NCBI RefSeq assembly: GCF_002211305.1
Contig: NZ_LOKW01000025.1
Span: 186,001 to 250,000, forward strand
Direction of reading: 5' to 3'
From: Rhizobium sp. R634
GTDB lineage: Bacteria > Pseudomonadota > Alphaproteobacteria > Rhizobiales > Rhizobiaceae
Length of the DNA: 64,000 bases
Made by a program: the position numbers and the translations under genes. How positions within the stretch are numbered: the first letter of the stretch is position 1; each line of letters starts with the position of its first letter. This document shows positions 16,089 through 24,288 of the stretch, one piece after another. The notes beneath the pieces are model-generated. The model was not told the DNA's origin and searched no databases. It saw nothing but the letters and a program-made list of their open reading frames with translations.

Positions 16089-16739
16089 ATGAGCCAATCC
16101 ACCTTCACCATCCTGCTCGGCGGCGAACTCAGCCTGACGGAACGGCTGCGCCATGTCGTCGCCGGCAGCCGTTTCATCGCCGCCGACGGCGGCATGCGGC
16201 ACGCGGCGGCACTCGGTGTCACGCCGGAGCTCTGGGTCGGCGATTTCGATTCGACGCCTGATGACCTGGACGGCGCATTTCCCCACGTGCCGAAACAGCC
16301 TTATCCCACGGCAAAGGCAGCGACGGACGGCGAAATCGCGGTTTCGGAGGCGATCGCGCGGGGCGCCCGGTGTCTTGTCCTCGTCGGCGCGCTCGGCGGC
16401 GAACGCTCCGACCATGCGCTTCAGCATCTGCTGTCGGCCGTCAGTCTCGCCGAAGAGGGTTTCGACGTACTGCTGACCTCCGGCAGGGAAGAGGCGGTGC
16501 CGCTGCTTGCCGGCACGATCGAACTGGACCTTCCCAAGGGCAGCCTGTTTTCCGTTCCCGGTTTCAGTGAGCTGAAGGGACTTTCCATCGAAAATGCGCG
16601 TTATCCGCTGACAGATTTCCATCTGCCGTTCGGCTCGTCGCGCACCATTTCCAATGTCGCGGAAGGCAAGGTTCGCTTCTCGCTCGGCAGCGGCCGGGCG
16701 ATCGTGCTTGCCCGACCCTATGATCTTTCCGGAGTCTGA
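16089..16739 (+). CDS. thiN: Thiamine pyrophosphokinase
   Basis: It transfers pyrophosphate from ATP to thiamine, giving thiamine diphosphate. Family motifs are seen: IAADGGMRHAAALGVTPELWVGDFDS, the KAATDGEIAV segment and GALGGERSDHALQHLLSA. The C-terminal thiamine-binding part contains GLSIENARYPLTD and SNVAEGKVRFSLGSG. Length is 216 residues. AAGGG at 16076-16080 is correctly spaced for the ATG at 16089, so the ATG six bases earlier is rejected. The ABC-F gene follows three bases after the stop. Confidence 0.93.
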   Translation: MSQSTFTILLGGELSLTERLRHVVAGSRFIAADGGMRHAAALGVTPELWVGDFDSTPDDLDGAFPHVPKQPYPTAKAATDGEIAVSEAIARGARCLVLVGALGGERSDHALQHLLSAVSLAEEGFDVLLTSGREEAVPLLAGTIELDLPKGSLFSVPGFSELKGLSIENARYPLTDFHLPFGSSRTISNVAEGKVRFSLGSGRAIVLARPYDLSGV

Positions 16740-16742
16740 TTT

Positions 16743-18563
16743 TTGGCCCCTCCCATTCTGAAACTCGACGATATCTTCCTGAGCTTCGGCGGCGCGCCGC
16801 TGTTGGCTGGCGCTTCCCTGCAGGTCGAGCCCGGCGACAAGATCTGTCTCGTCGGGCGCAATGGCTCGGGAAAGTCGACGCTGTTGAAGATCGCCGCCGG
16901 CATGGTCGAGGCGCAGTCCGGCGAGGTCTTCCGCCATCCATCCTCGACGGTGCGTTATCTCGAACAAGCGCCCGATTTTGCCGGCTTCAGCACGGTTCAG
17001 GCCTATGCCGAGGCGGGCCTCGGGCCGGGCGACGATCCCTATCGCGTCACCTACCTTCTGTCCCATCTCGGACTGACCGGCGAGGAAGATCCGAAAAACC
17101 TTTCCGGCGGTGAATCGCGCCGGGCGGCCCTTGCCCGCGTGCTGGCGCCGGAACCCGACATTCTCCTGCTCGACGAGCCGACCAACCATCTCGACCTTCC
17201 CACAATCGAATGGCTGGAAGGCGAGCTGCAGAAAACCCGCAGCGCTCTGGTGCTGATCTCGCACGACCGGCGTTTCCTCGAAAAGGTCTCGACGGCGACC
17301 GTCTGGCTCGACCGCGGCACGTCACGCCGACTCGACAGGGGGTTTGGGCATTTCGAAGCCTGGCGCGATCAGGTGCTGGAGGCCGAGGAGCTGGAGCAGC
17401 ACAAGCTCGGCAAGGCGATCGAGCGCGAGGAACACTGGCTGCGCTACGGCGTCACGGCGCGGCGCAAGCGCAATATGCGCCGCCTCGGCGAGCTGCAGAC
17501 GATGCGTTCGCAATATCGCGGCCACAAGGGGCCGCAGGGCACGGTGCAGGCGACGGCCTCGGATGCGCAGGAATCCGGCAAGCTGGTCATAGAAGCCGAC
17601 AAGATCACCAAGAGCTTCGGCGACCGCGTGATCGTTGCGCCCTTCTCGATCCGGGTGCATCGCGGCGATTGCATCGGCCTGGTCGGGCCGAACGGCGCCG
17701 GCAAGACGACCCTCCTGAAGATGCTGACGGGGCAGCTTTCTCCCGACAGCGGCACGGTGAAGCTCGGCACCAATCTGGAGATCGCCACGCTCGACCAGAA
17801 GCGCGAGGATCTCGATCCGGAGGATACGCTCGCCAATTATCTGACCGACGGGCGCGGCGAAAACCTGCTCGTCAACGGCGAGCAGCGCCACGTCACCGGC
17901 TACATGAAGGAATTCCTGTTCCAGCCGGAACAGGCGCGGACGCCGATCAGAAGCCTCTCCGGCGGTGAGCGCGCCCGGTTGATGCTGGCGCGCATTCTCT
18001 CGCGTCCGGCAAACCTGTTGATCCTCGACGAACCGACCAACGATCTCGACATCGAGACGCTCGACCTCCTGCAGGAAATCGTCGCCGGTTTTCCCGGCAC
18101 CGTCATCCTCGTCAGCCACGACCGCGATTTCCTCGACCGCACCGTGACGTCGACGATCGCGCCGGCGGTGCCGGATGCGCCCGACGGCCGGTGGATCGAA
18201 TATGCCGGCGGCTACACCGACATGCTGGCGCAGCGCAAGGGCGCGCTCGAAGAGCGCAGGAAGGCCGAAAAGGCGGCGGAGAAGCCGAAGACGCAGGAGG
18301 CAGCACCATCCGGCGGCGGCTCGAAGAGCAAGCTTTCCTTCAAGCAGAAATTCGCGCTGGAAAACCTGCCCAAGGAGATGGCCAAGGCCGAGGCAGAGAT
18401 CGCCAAGCGCGAACAGGTGATGGCCGATCCCAACCTCTTCACCCGCGACCCCGCCGCCTTCAACCGGCTGGCCGCCGAGATGGAGAAGCTGCGTGCCGGC
18501 CTCACGAAGATGGAAGAGGAATGGCTGGAGCTCGAAATGCTGCGGGAGGAACTGGAGGGCTGA
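16743..18563 (+). CDS. ABC-F family ATPase (Uup-like)
   Basis: This 606-residue soluble protein has two ABC ATPase domains and no membrane part. Domain 1 has Walker A GRNGSGKST, signature LSGGESRRA and Walker B LLLDEPTNHLDL. Domain 2 has GPNGAGKTT, LSGGERARL and LILDEPTNDLD. Between them lies the ABC-F linker, and the C-terminus is a coiled coil rich in Lys/Glu. Such proteins act on ribosomes; the Uup branch is linked to DNA-structure or ribosome-assembly effects. The start is a TTG three bases after thiN, supported by GGAG and by the conserved APPILKL N-terminus. Confidence 0.92.
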   Translation: MAPPILKLDDIFLSFGGAPLLAGASLQVEPGDKICLVGRNGSGKSTLLKIAAGMVEAQSGEVFRHPSSTVRYLEQAPDFAGFSTVQAYAEAGLGPGDDPYRVTYLLSHLGLTGEEDPKNLSGGESRRAALARVLAPEPDILLLDEPTNHLDLPTIEWLEGELQKTRSALVLISHDRRFLEKVSTATVWLDRGTSRRLDRGFGHFEAWRDQVLEAEELEQHKLGKAIEREEHWLRYGVTARRKRNMRRLGELQTMRSQYRGHKGPQGTVQATASDAQESGKLVIEADKITKSFGDRVIVAPFSIRVHRGDCIGLVGPNGAGKTTLLKMLTGQLSPDSGTVKLGTNLEIATLDQKREDLDPEDTLANYLTDGRGENLLVNGEQRHVTGYMKEFLFQPEQARTPIRSLSGGERARLMLARILSRPANLLILDEPTNDLDIETLDLLQEIVAGFPGTVILVSHDRDFLDRTVTSTIAPAVPDAPDGRWIEYAGGYTDMLAQRKGALEERRKAEKAAEKPKTQEAAPSGGGSKSKLSFKQKFALENLPKEMAKAEAEIAKREQVMADPNLFTRDPAAFNRLAAEMEKLRAGLTKMEEEWLELEMLREELEG

Positions 18564-18681
18564 GCCTTCCCAGCTTCGACGGCTCACCTTTCCTTGATTC
18601 GCCTGTGTATCGCCGTGCGGCATAAGGTGCCGTCCGGCAGCCGGGAACATGCCGATCGCAATGGCGACCAAGGAAGGTCAT

Positions 18682-19545
18682 ATGTCTCGCAAGCCCCATT
18701 CCCATTTTTACAGAACACTTGCCGCCGGCAGCTTCGTCGCGCTCGCCCTGTTGCAGGCCGCCGAGGCGCAGGATGGCGAGCGCACTCGCGTTCGCGGCGT
18801 GATCGAGAGCCTCAGCGGCGATAAGCTCGTCGTCAGGACACGCGAAGGCGGCGATGCGACCATCGCGCTGAAAGCCGGCTGGAAGGTCGCGGGCGTCAGA
18901 CAGTCCTCGGTCGAGGATATAAAGCCCGGCGATTTCGTCGGCGTGGCCTCGCTTCCGAAGGGCAGCGGCCCGGATGGGGCGATCGAAGTGTTGATCTTTC
19001 CGGCGTCGATGAAGGGGACCGGCGAGGGCAACCGTCCCTGGGATGCGCAGCCGAACAGCCAGATGACCAACGCGACCGTCAGCAATGCTGTCAAATCCGT
19101 CGATGGCCACACGATCACGCTGACCTATCAGGGCAAGGAAAAGACCATCACCATCGCCGACGCCACGCCGATCGTCACCCTGGCGCCCGCGACCAAGGGC
19201 GATCTGAAGGCCGGCGCAGGCGTCATCGTTACCAGGCGAGAAGGCAGTGGATGGCAGCATTTCGGCCAGCCAGGTCGCCGTCGGCCTCAACGGCATCACG
19301 CCGCCGATGTGACGGGGCCGGCAAAGGCTCCTGCAGTTCTAGGCGAAGAGGCTTTGCCAGTCTTCTCGCCCGTGCAGCACGCGAACAATCAGGATGTCTT
19401 CCTCGCGGATCAGGTAGACGATTATATGCGCATGATGAGGATGAAGCCGCATCGGCGGGTTCAATTCATGGCGCTCACGAGCCATGCGTGGATTGCGGGC
19501 GAGCAATTCAAAAGTGCTGAAGAGGTCTTCGATGTATCGTTCTGA
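18682..19545 (+). CDS. Secreted DUF5666-like protein, frameshifted
   Basis: The ATG at 18682 follows AAGGAAGG and gives a signal peptide ending near LLQAAEAQ. The mature part has two repeated small beta modules (VRGVIESLSGDKLVVRTREG and VSNAVKSVDGHTITLTYQGK) with KPGDFVGVA and KAGAGVIVT loops, as in DUF5666-type periplasmic proteins; the assignment is tentative. At 19234 an extra A (ACC-A-GGCGAG) shifts the frame. The neighbouring frame continues GEKAVDGSISASQVAVGLNG and stops at 19312, a natural end. As it stands the frame runs on to 19545, antisense to parE, which is surely not native. Confidence 0.7.
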   Translation: MSRKPHSHFYRTLAAGSFVALALLQAAEAQDGERTRVRGVIESLSGDKLVVRTREGGDATIALKAGWKVAGVRQSSVEDIKPGDFVGVASLPKGSGPDGAIEVLIFPASMKGTGEGNRPWDAQPNSQMTNATVSNAVKSVDGHTITLTYQGKEKTITIADATPIVTLAPATKGDLKAGAGVIVTRREGSGWQHFGQPGRRRPQRHHAADVTGPAKAPAVLGEEALPVFSPVQHANNQDVFLADQVDDYMRMMRMKPHRRVQFMALTSHAWIAGEQFKSAEEVFDVSF

Positions 19546-19629
19546 CTGCCGTACGCCGAACTGGTCGGCACCGAGAACATAAATTTCGACGATGTCCTGA
19601 TCCGCCTCGACGGTTGTGCGGTATTTCAT
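19339..19629 (-). CDS. parE: ParE/RelE-family toxin
   Basis: This 96-residue toxin begins MKYRTTVEADQDIVEIY and has the family core FGVRQSERYIEDLFSTFELLARNPRMARERHEL. The C-terminal strands are HHAHIIVYLIREEDILIVRVLHGREDW. ParE members poison DNA gyrase; RelE relatives cut mRNA. The ParD-type partner favours ParE. Its start overlaps the antitoxin stop by four bases, so the genes are translationally coupled. Confidence 0.9.
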   Translation of the reverse strand: MKYRTTVEADQDIVEIYVLGADQFGVRQSERYIEDLFSTFELLARNPRMARERHELNPPMRLHPHHAHIIVYLIREEDILIVRVLHGREDWQSLFA

Positions 19630-19874
19630 ACGCGGCGCTGAGGCAGCCGTTCACGTGCAATTTGAAGGATATCTTCCTTGGAGCGATCACTGACACCGCT
19701 TTCCAACCCGTCCGTGATCAAGCGTTGCAGTTCCGCCAGTTTATCCGAACGCTCTTGGTCGCGTCGTATCAGGTCGCGAACATAGTCGCTCGCATTGCTG
19801 TAACGACCAGTTTTGGTTTGAGAATCGACCCATTCCTTCATCGGATCGGGCAGGGAAACATTCATGGTCGCCAT
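19626..19874 (-). CDS. parD: ParD-family antitoxin
   Basis: This 82-residue ribbon-helix-helix protein (MNVSLPDPMKEWVDSQTKTGRYSNASDYVRDLIRRD) has a charged C-terminal part that would wrap the toxin. The first ATG at 19874 has a GAGG box eight bases upstream; the MNVSL methionine three codons later is possible. Nested palindromes just upstream are the likely autoregulatory operator. The pair lies between a frameshifted gene and an ABC exporter, with no mobile-element ends in sight. Confidence 0.9.
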   Translation of the reverse strand: MATMNVSLPDPMKEWVDSQTKTGRYSNASDYVRDLIRRDQERSDKLAELQRLITDGLESGVSDRSKEDILQIARERLPQRRV

Positions 19875-19891
19875 ATCAATTACCTCGCCCA

Positions 19892-19913
19892 GCCATTATG
19901 GCATAGTTTGCCA
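19892..19913 (-). promoter_or_regulatory. Nested palindromes, probable ParD operator
   Basis: GCCAT-T-ATGGC (19892-19902) overlaps TGGCA-N5-TGCCA (19899-19913), both perfect and sharing the TGGC half-site. They lie 18-40 bases before the parD start, where a ribbon-helix-helix autorepressor would bind. Confidence 0.6.
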
Positions 19914-19952
19914 AAATTTGCACCGTTTTTGCTATATTGGCGAAGCGCTGTT

Positions 19953-21806
19953 CTAGAGCGCCGGTGCGGGAACGGCGGCGGTGCCTGCACCGGCGCTGGC
20001 GCCGGTCTGGACGACGGGCGGCGCTTCGGATTTTGCCGGCAGCGCCTGCAGATGCAGGACGCGGGGCTGCAGGGTCTCGAGATAGGTTTCCGAGCGGCCG
20101 ATATAGATCATGCCGGTCTCAGGCATGGAGGTCAGCACGCTGCACATGGTTTCCTGCCATTCCGGCTCCATGCCCTCAAGCACTTCGTCGAAGACGATCC
20201 AGCGCGGGCGCACGAGAAGCAGCCGGGCAAAGCCGATCGCCTTCTGTTCGTCGCCGTCGAGCAGCTTGTCCCAGCGGGCGCGGGTGTCGAGCCTTGCGAT
20301 CAGCGAGTGCAGGCCGGCCTTTTCCAGAGCCGCCTCGACGGCCGCTTTCTCATAGGTATCGGGGCTTTCCGGGAAGGCCAGCGCTTCGCGCAGCGTTCCC
20401 CCGGGGACATAGGCGATCTGTGGAACCAACAGCATGTCGTCGGCCGGCGGCAGGCCCATCGTGCCGCTGCCGCATGGCCACAGGCCGGCCATCGCCTGGA
20501 ACAAGAGCTTGCGATTGACGCTGTGGTCGCCGTTGATCATGATTTTTTCACCGGCCTTGATCACGACATCCGTTTCGCGCAGGCGGAAGCCGCCGCATTC
20601 CTCGATGTCTTCGCCGACCTTCGCGTTGATGACCACATTCTTCAGGGTCAGCGTGTCGGGCGCGGTGTTCTCATAGGCGATGCTGTCCTTCACATCGAAG
20701 TCCTCGTCCATGTCGAGCAAGGCCTGGCGGAAATCGGTGACGCGCATCAGCGTGGCGCGCCATTCGGCGATCGGGCCGAAATTGGCGACGTACCAGCGCA
20801 GCGCCGTGTTGACCTGGTTGAAGGCGCCGACGGACATCATCAGCTGGCCGAGAGTGAGGCCGCCGGAGAAATAGGCGGGGGCGGCGACGATGATCGGGAT
20901 GACGATGACCAGCCAGCCGTAGCCGGCCGAGACCCAGGTGAGATTGGTATTGGCCATGGCGAGCCGCTTGACGACCCTCAGCACCGAACTGATGTCGGTA
21001 TTGATGCGCCGGCGCTCGTTCTCCTCGCCGCGGGCGACGGTGATCGCCGGCATGTTTTCGTTGGCATGCATCAGCGTGAAGCGAAGCTCAGCCTCTTTCG
21101 AGAAGCGGTCGGCATTGAGCTTCACGAGCTTGCGGCCGACGACCTGGCTCAGCACCGAGGCGGAGGCGGCGTAGAAGATCGCCGCCCAGACCATGTAGCC
21201 GGGAATGGAGAAGCTGTGGCCGCTGATATGGAAGATAAAGCCGCTCGACAGCTCCCAGAGCACGCCGATGAAGCTCACCAGAAGAATGGTCGATTGCAGC
21301 AAGCCGAGCACGAGGCCTGTCGTGCTTTCGGCGAGATTGCGGGAATCCTCATGCAAGCGCTGGTCCGGATTGACGCCGATCAGGCCGCTGGAGGCGAGCC
21401 GCAGCGCCCGCTTGCGCTTCAGCCACTGGTCGACGAGATCGCGTGACAGGCCCTCGCGCATATAGAGTGCGGTCATCTGGTTCAGCCAGGCCTGCAGCAC
21501 GTTGAGCAGCAACAGCGTGCCGGCGATCATCGCGAAGATTTCGAGCTGATGGAAGAATTCGCCGAGGTCGCGGCGTTCGAGCGAGTCGTAGAATGGGGCG
21601 TTCCACTCGTTGAGAATCACCTGGCCATAGGCGGTCGCCAGGATGACAAGGATCAGCACGGTCGCCAAAAACAGCACCTTGCCACGCACTTCAGAATTCC
21701 AGAATGCTGAGAACATCACTCCGAGGCGATATGTCAGGCTGAAATCATACCCTACCCCATCCTGCCTTCGGATGCCCGGCCTCCCCTTGCTTTTATCTGC
21801 CATCAC
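19953..21806 (-). CDS. ABCD-type ABC exporter with degenerate ATPase (ExsE/BacA-related)
   Basis: This 617-residue membrane-ATPase fusion has an ABC_membrane_2 region with about six helices (residues 45-345, including NEWNAPFYDSLERRD and SNPDQR-like GVNPDQRLHEDSRNLAE), the hallmark of the SbmA/BacA/ABCD superfamily. The C-terminal ATPase is altered. The Walker A position reads GDHSVNRK instead of GxxxxGKS, the signature reads DGDEQKA instead of LSxGEQQ, and only FDE of Walker B remains. Canonical ATP hydrolysis is therefore doubtful. Rhizobial relatives handle peptides or very-long-chain fatty acids. It ends in an Ala/Pro-rich tail. Confidence 0.82.
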   Translation of the reverse strand: MMADKSKGRPGIRRQDGVGYDFSLTYRLGVMFSAFWNSEVRGKVLFLATVLILVILATAYGQVILNEWNAPFYDSLERRDLGEFFHQLEIFAMIAGTLLLLNVLQAWLNQMTALYMREGLSRDLVDQWLKRKRALRLASSGLIGVNPDQRLHEDSRNLAESTTGLVLGLLQSTILLVSFIGVLWELSSGFIFHISGHSFSIPGYMVWAAIFYAASASVLSQVVGRKLVKLNADRFSKEAELRFTLMHANENMPAITVARGEENERRRINTDISSVLRVVKRLAMANTNLTWVSAGYGWLVIVIPIIVAAPAYFSGGLTLGQLMMSVGAFNQVNTALRWYVANFGPIAEWRATLMRVTDFRQALLDMDEDFDVKDSIAYENTAPDTLTLKNVVINAKVGEDIEECGGFRLRETDVVIKAGEKIMINGDHSVNRKLLFQAMAGLWPCGSGTMGLPPADDMLLVPQIAYVPGGTLREALAFPESPDTYEKAAVEAALEKAGLHSLIARLDTRARWDKLLDGDEQKAIGFARLLLVRPRWIVFDEVLEGMEPEWQETMCSVLTSMPETGMIYIGRSETYLETLQPRVLHLQALPAKSEAPPVVQTGASAGAGTAAVPAPAL

Positions 21807-21965
21807 GCTTTTCCAACACCGCCCATACCCCTCATTATTAACATGGTGGCGTTACCGGTCTATCAACAGATTCTATCAGTCATTAAACTGTGATGATGCT
21901 TGCACGGGCCGCTCGCCCATGCATTCGGCAGTTGATTCGTCGCCCGACTGGGGCTAATTAGACAC

Positions 21966-22020
21966 TCCGTGGTGATTTGGCCGGCCGGCTTGCAGCCACG
22001 TTAAAAAATTCGCTAAAGGG
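21966..22020 (+). ncRNA. SAM-II riboswitch
   Basis: CGTGG (21969-21973 region) pairs with CCACG at 21996-22000 around TGATTTGG, the CCGGCCGG stretch and CTTGCAG. An A-rich linker and CGCTAAAGGG follow, which pairs back to form the SAM-II pseudoknot. The conserved TGATTTG, GCTTGCAGCCACG and GCTAAA elements are all present, as in the Agrobacterium and Sinorhizobium metA leaders. Binding of S-adenosylmethionine would lower expression of metA, 66 bases downstream. Confidence 0.9.
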
Positions 22021-22085
22021 CCGCGTGCGGACCGGTAGCGATTTTTTGTCGCCGCCGGTTTTTTGTTTTTGATCGAGTGACCGCA

Positions 22086-23009
22086 ATGCCCATCAAGATC
22101 CCCGATACGCTGCCTGCCTTCGAAACCCTGGTTCAAGAGGGTGTGCGGGTGATGACCGAGACGATGGCGATCCGTCAGGATATAAGACCGCTGCAGATCG
22201 GGCTGCTCAACCTGATGCCGAACAAGATCAAGACCGAAGTGCAGATGGCGCGTCTCGTCGGCGCCTCGCCGCTGCAGGTGGAACTGTCGCTCATCCGCAT
22301 CGGCGGGCACAAGGCGAAGAATACCTCCGAAGATCACCTGCTTGCCTTCTACCAGACCTGGGAGGAAGTAAAGCAGCGCAAATTCGACGGTTTCATCATC
22401 ACCGGCGCGCCGATCGAGCTCCTGCCCTATGAGGACGTCACCTATTGGTCGGAGATGCGGGAGATTCTCGCCTGGACGGAAACCAACGTCCATTCGACGA
22501 TGAACGTCTGCTGGGGCGCGATGGCGGCGATCTATCACTTCCACGGCGTTCCGAAGTACGAGCTCAAGGAGAAGGCCTTCGGCGTCTATCGTCACCGGAA
22601 CCTCAAGCCCTCCTCGATCTATCTCAACGGTTTCTCCGACAATTTCGAAGTGCCGGTGTCACGCTGGACCGAGGTGCGCCGCGCCGATATCGAGAAATCG
22701 GACAGCCTGGAGATCCTGATGGAATCCAGCGAGATGGGCGTCTGCCTTGTGCACGAAAAGCGAGGCCGGCGGCTCTACATGTTCAACCACGTCGAATATG
22801 ATTCCACCTCGCTCTCCGACGAGTATTTCCGCGACGTCAATGCCGGCGTGCCGATCAAGATGCCGCACAATTACTTCCCGCATAACGATCCCGCCCTTCC
22901 GCCGCAGAACCGCTGGCGCAGCCATGCGCATCTCCTGTTCGGCAACTGGATCAACGAGATCTATCAGACGACGCCCTACGACGTCGAAGAGATCGGCATG
23001 GACCTCTGA
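22086..23009 (+). CDS. metA: Homoserine O-acetyltransferase (MetA family)
   Basis: It acylates homoserine in the first committed step of methionine synthesis. The 307-residue protein has the nucleophile Cys142 (NVCWGAMAA), the His-Glu pair in YMFNHVEYDS, and the TGAPIE segment. Residue 111 is Glu; in the family Glu111 marks acetyl-CoA use and Gly111 succinyl-CoA use, so I predict an acetyltransferase despite the MetA fold. Agrobacterium MetA is known to behave this way. The ATG at 22086 gives the conserved MPIKIPD start; a GTG at 22077 is rejected. A SAM-II riboswitch lies in its leader. Confidence 0.94.
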   Translation: MPIKIPDTLPAFETLVQEGVRVMTETMAIRQDIRPLQIGLLNLMPNKIKTEVQMARLVGASPLQVELSLIRIGGHKAKNTSEDHLLAFYQTWEEVKQRKFDGFIITGAPIELLPYEDVTYWSEMREILAWTETNVHSTMNVCWGAMAAIYHFHGVPKYELKEKAFGVYRHRNLKPSSIYLNGFSDNFEVPVSRWTEVRRADIEKSDSLEILMESSEMGVCLVHEKRGRRLYMFNHVEYDSTSLSDEYFRDVNAGVPIKMPHNYFPHNDPALPPQNRWRSHAHLLFGNWINEIYQTTPYDVEEIGMDL

Positions 23010-23126
23010 GCGGCGTTTCTTTCCGATCTGCCCGGTTGCGGTTTGGAGCAAATGCGGGCAGGTTCCGGTCCGAACCCTATAGCGCCGCGCGTTTTTATCG
23101 AACGCGCATAGAATGGACGGTCGATC

Positions 23127-24149
23127 ATGTCGGATAAGTTGGAGCGGGAAGTTTTCGGGCAGACGAAGGCGGGCGAGACTGTCCACCGTGTCGTCATCAA
23201 GGGCGGCGGGCTGACGGCCAAGATCATCACCTGGGGCGCGGTGATCCAGGATCTGCGCCTCGAAGGACATGATGCGCCGCTGCAGCTCGGTTTCGAGGAT
23301 TTCGACAGCTACCCGCTCTATTCGGCCTATTTCGGCGCGACGCCCGGCCGCTGCGCCAACCGCGTCGGCGGCGGCAGGTTCACGCTCGACGGCACGGATT
23401 ATCAGCTCGAGCCGAACGAAAACGGCGTCACCCACCTGCATGGCGGCAGCGACAATATCGCCAAGCGCAACTGGACGATCGTCGAGCATGACGTCGACCG
23501 CCTGGTGATGAAGATCGTCGATCCCGACGGCCGCGCGGGCTATCCCGGCAATTGCACCATCCAGGCAACGTTCTGGGTGCACGGCAACGGCGAATTGTCG
23601 GTCATTTATGAATCGACCAGCGATCAGCCGACGCTCGCCAATGTCTGCCAGCACGCCTATTTCAATCTCGACGGCCGCGAGGACGCGCTCGGCCACGACA
23701 TCATGATCGCCGCCGACCACTATCTGCCGACCGACGAGAGGCAGGTGCCGACCGGCGAGATTCGTTCCGTCGCAGGCACGGAGTTCGATTTCCGCGAGAT
23801 GGCGCCGATGAAGCGTTTCGCCGGCGGCGAGCAGGCGCTGTACGATCATAATTTCTGCCTGTCGGCCGAACGTACCGCCAAGCGCAGCGTTGTGCTTGCC
23901 CGCAGCCTCTATTCGGGCGTGTCGCTGGAGGTGCGCAGCACCGAGCCGGGCGTACAGTTCTATGCGGGCTTCAAGCTGAATACAGGGGCTCCCGGCCTTG
24001 GCGGGCGCAAGTACGGCCCGTTCGCCGGCTTCTGCCTGGAGACGCAGGTCTGGCCGGATGCCATCAATCATGAGGGTTTCCCGAATGCGGTCCTGCGCCC
24101 GGGCGAGGTGCTGCGCCAGGAGACGGATTATATCTTCACCAAGAGCTGA
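23127..24149 (+). CDS. galM: Aldose 1-epimerase (galactose mutarotase)
   Basis: This 340-residue enzyme interconverts alpha and beta anomers of aldoses. Family features are seen: TAKIITWGAVIQDLRL, the conserved FGATPGRCANRVGGGRFTLDG, the catalytic His in NGVTHLHGG, NVCQHAYFNLDG, and the C-terminal base Glu in GFCLETQVWPDAINH. It is followed by a strong terminator, so it is probably its own transcription unit after metA. Confidence 0.93.
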   Translation: MSDKLEREVFGQTKAGETVHRVVIKGGGLTAKIITWGAVIQDLRLEGHDAPLQLGFEDFDSYPLYSAYFGATPGRCANRVGGGRFTLDGTDYQLEPNENGVTHLHGGSDNIAKRNWTIVEHDVDRLVMKIVDPDGRAGYPGNCTIQATFWVHGNGELSVIYESTSDQPTLANVCQHAYFNLDGREDALGHDIMIAADHYLPTDERQVPTGEIRSVAGTEFDFREMAPMKRFAGGEQALYDHNFCLSAERTAKRSVVLARSLYSGVSLEVRSTEPGVQFYAGFKLNTGAPGLGGRKYGPFAGFCLETQVWPDAINHEGFPNAVLRPGEVLRQETDYIFTKS

Positions 24150-24188
24150 GCGTCGTAGGAAGTACGGTTGTCAAATTTGATCGCTATG

Positions 24189-24217
24189 AACCCTCTCCAG
24201 TCCGGAGAGGGTTTTTT
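24189..24217 (+). terminator. Rho-independent terminator of galM
   Basis: ACCCTCTCC pairs with GGAGAGGGT and is followed by TTTTTT, 40 bases after the galM stop. Confidence 0.9.
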
Positions 24218-24248
24218 CTTGTCAGCAGCCGATTTGGTCTTGCCGATT

Positions 24249-24288
24249 GGTTCTAAATAGGTTCTATTGTGTCTCCATGGATAGAACC
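24249..24288 (+). promoter_or_regulatory. Candidate operator of the GntR regulator
   Basis: GGTTCTA occurs at 24249-24255 and 24260-24266, one helical turn apart. The inverted copy TAGAACC lies at 24282-24288, inside the first codons of the regulator gene. Three half-sites around the start suggest autorepression of the amino-sugar operon. Confidence 0.5.

Noticed and set aside
18649..18681. Upstream extension of the DUF5666-like gene (MPIAMATKEGH)
   Set aside because: It includes the ribosome-binding site AAGGAAGG itself; the signal peptide begins properly at 18682.
19339..19874. parDE as the edge of a transposon or genomic island
   Set aside because: No inverted terminal repeats, transposase or composition shift are seen on either side.
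19614..21446. 610-codon plus-strand open frame
   Set aside because: It lies antisense to parD and the ABC exporter and has the composition of a shadow frame; the minus-strand proteins have recognisable families.
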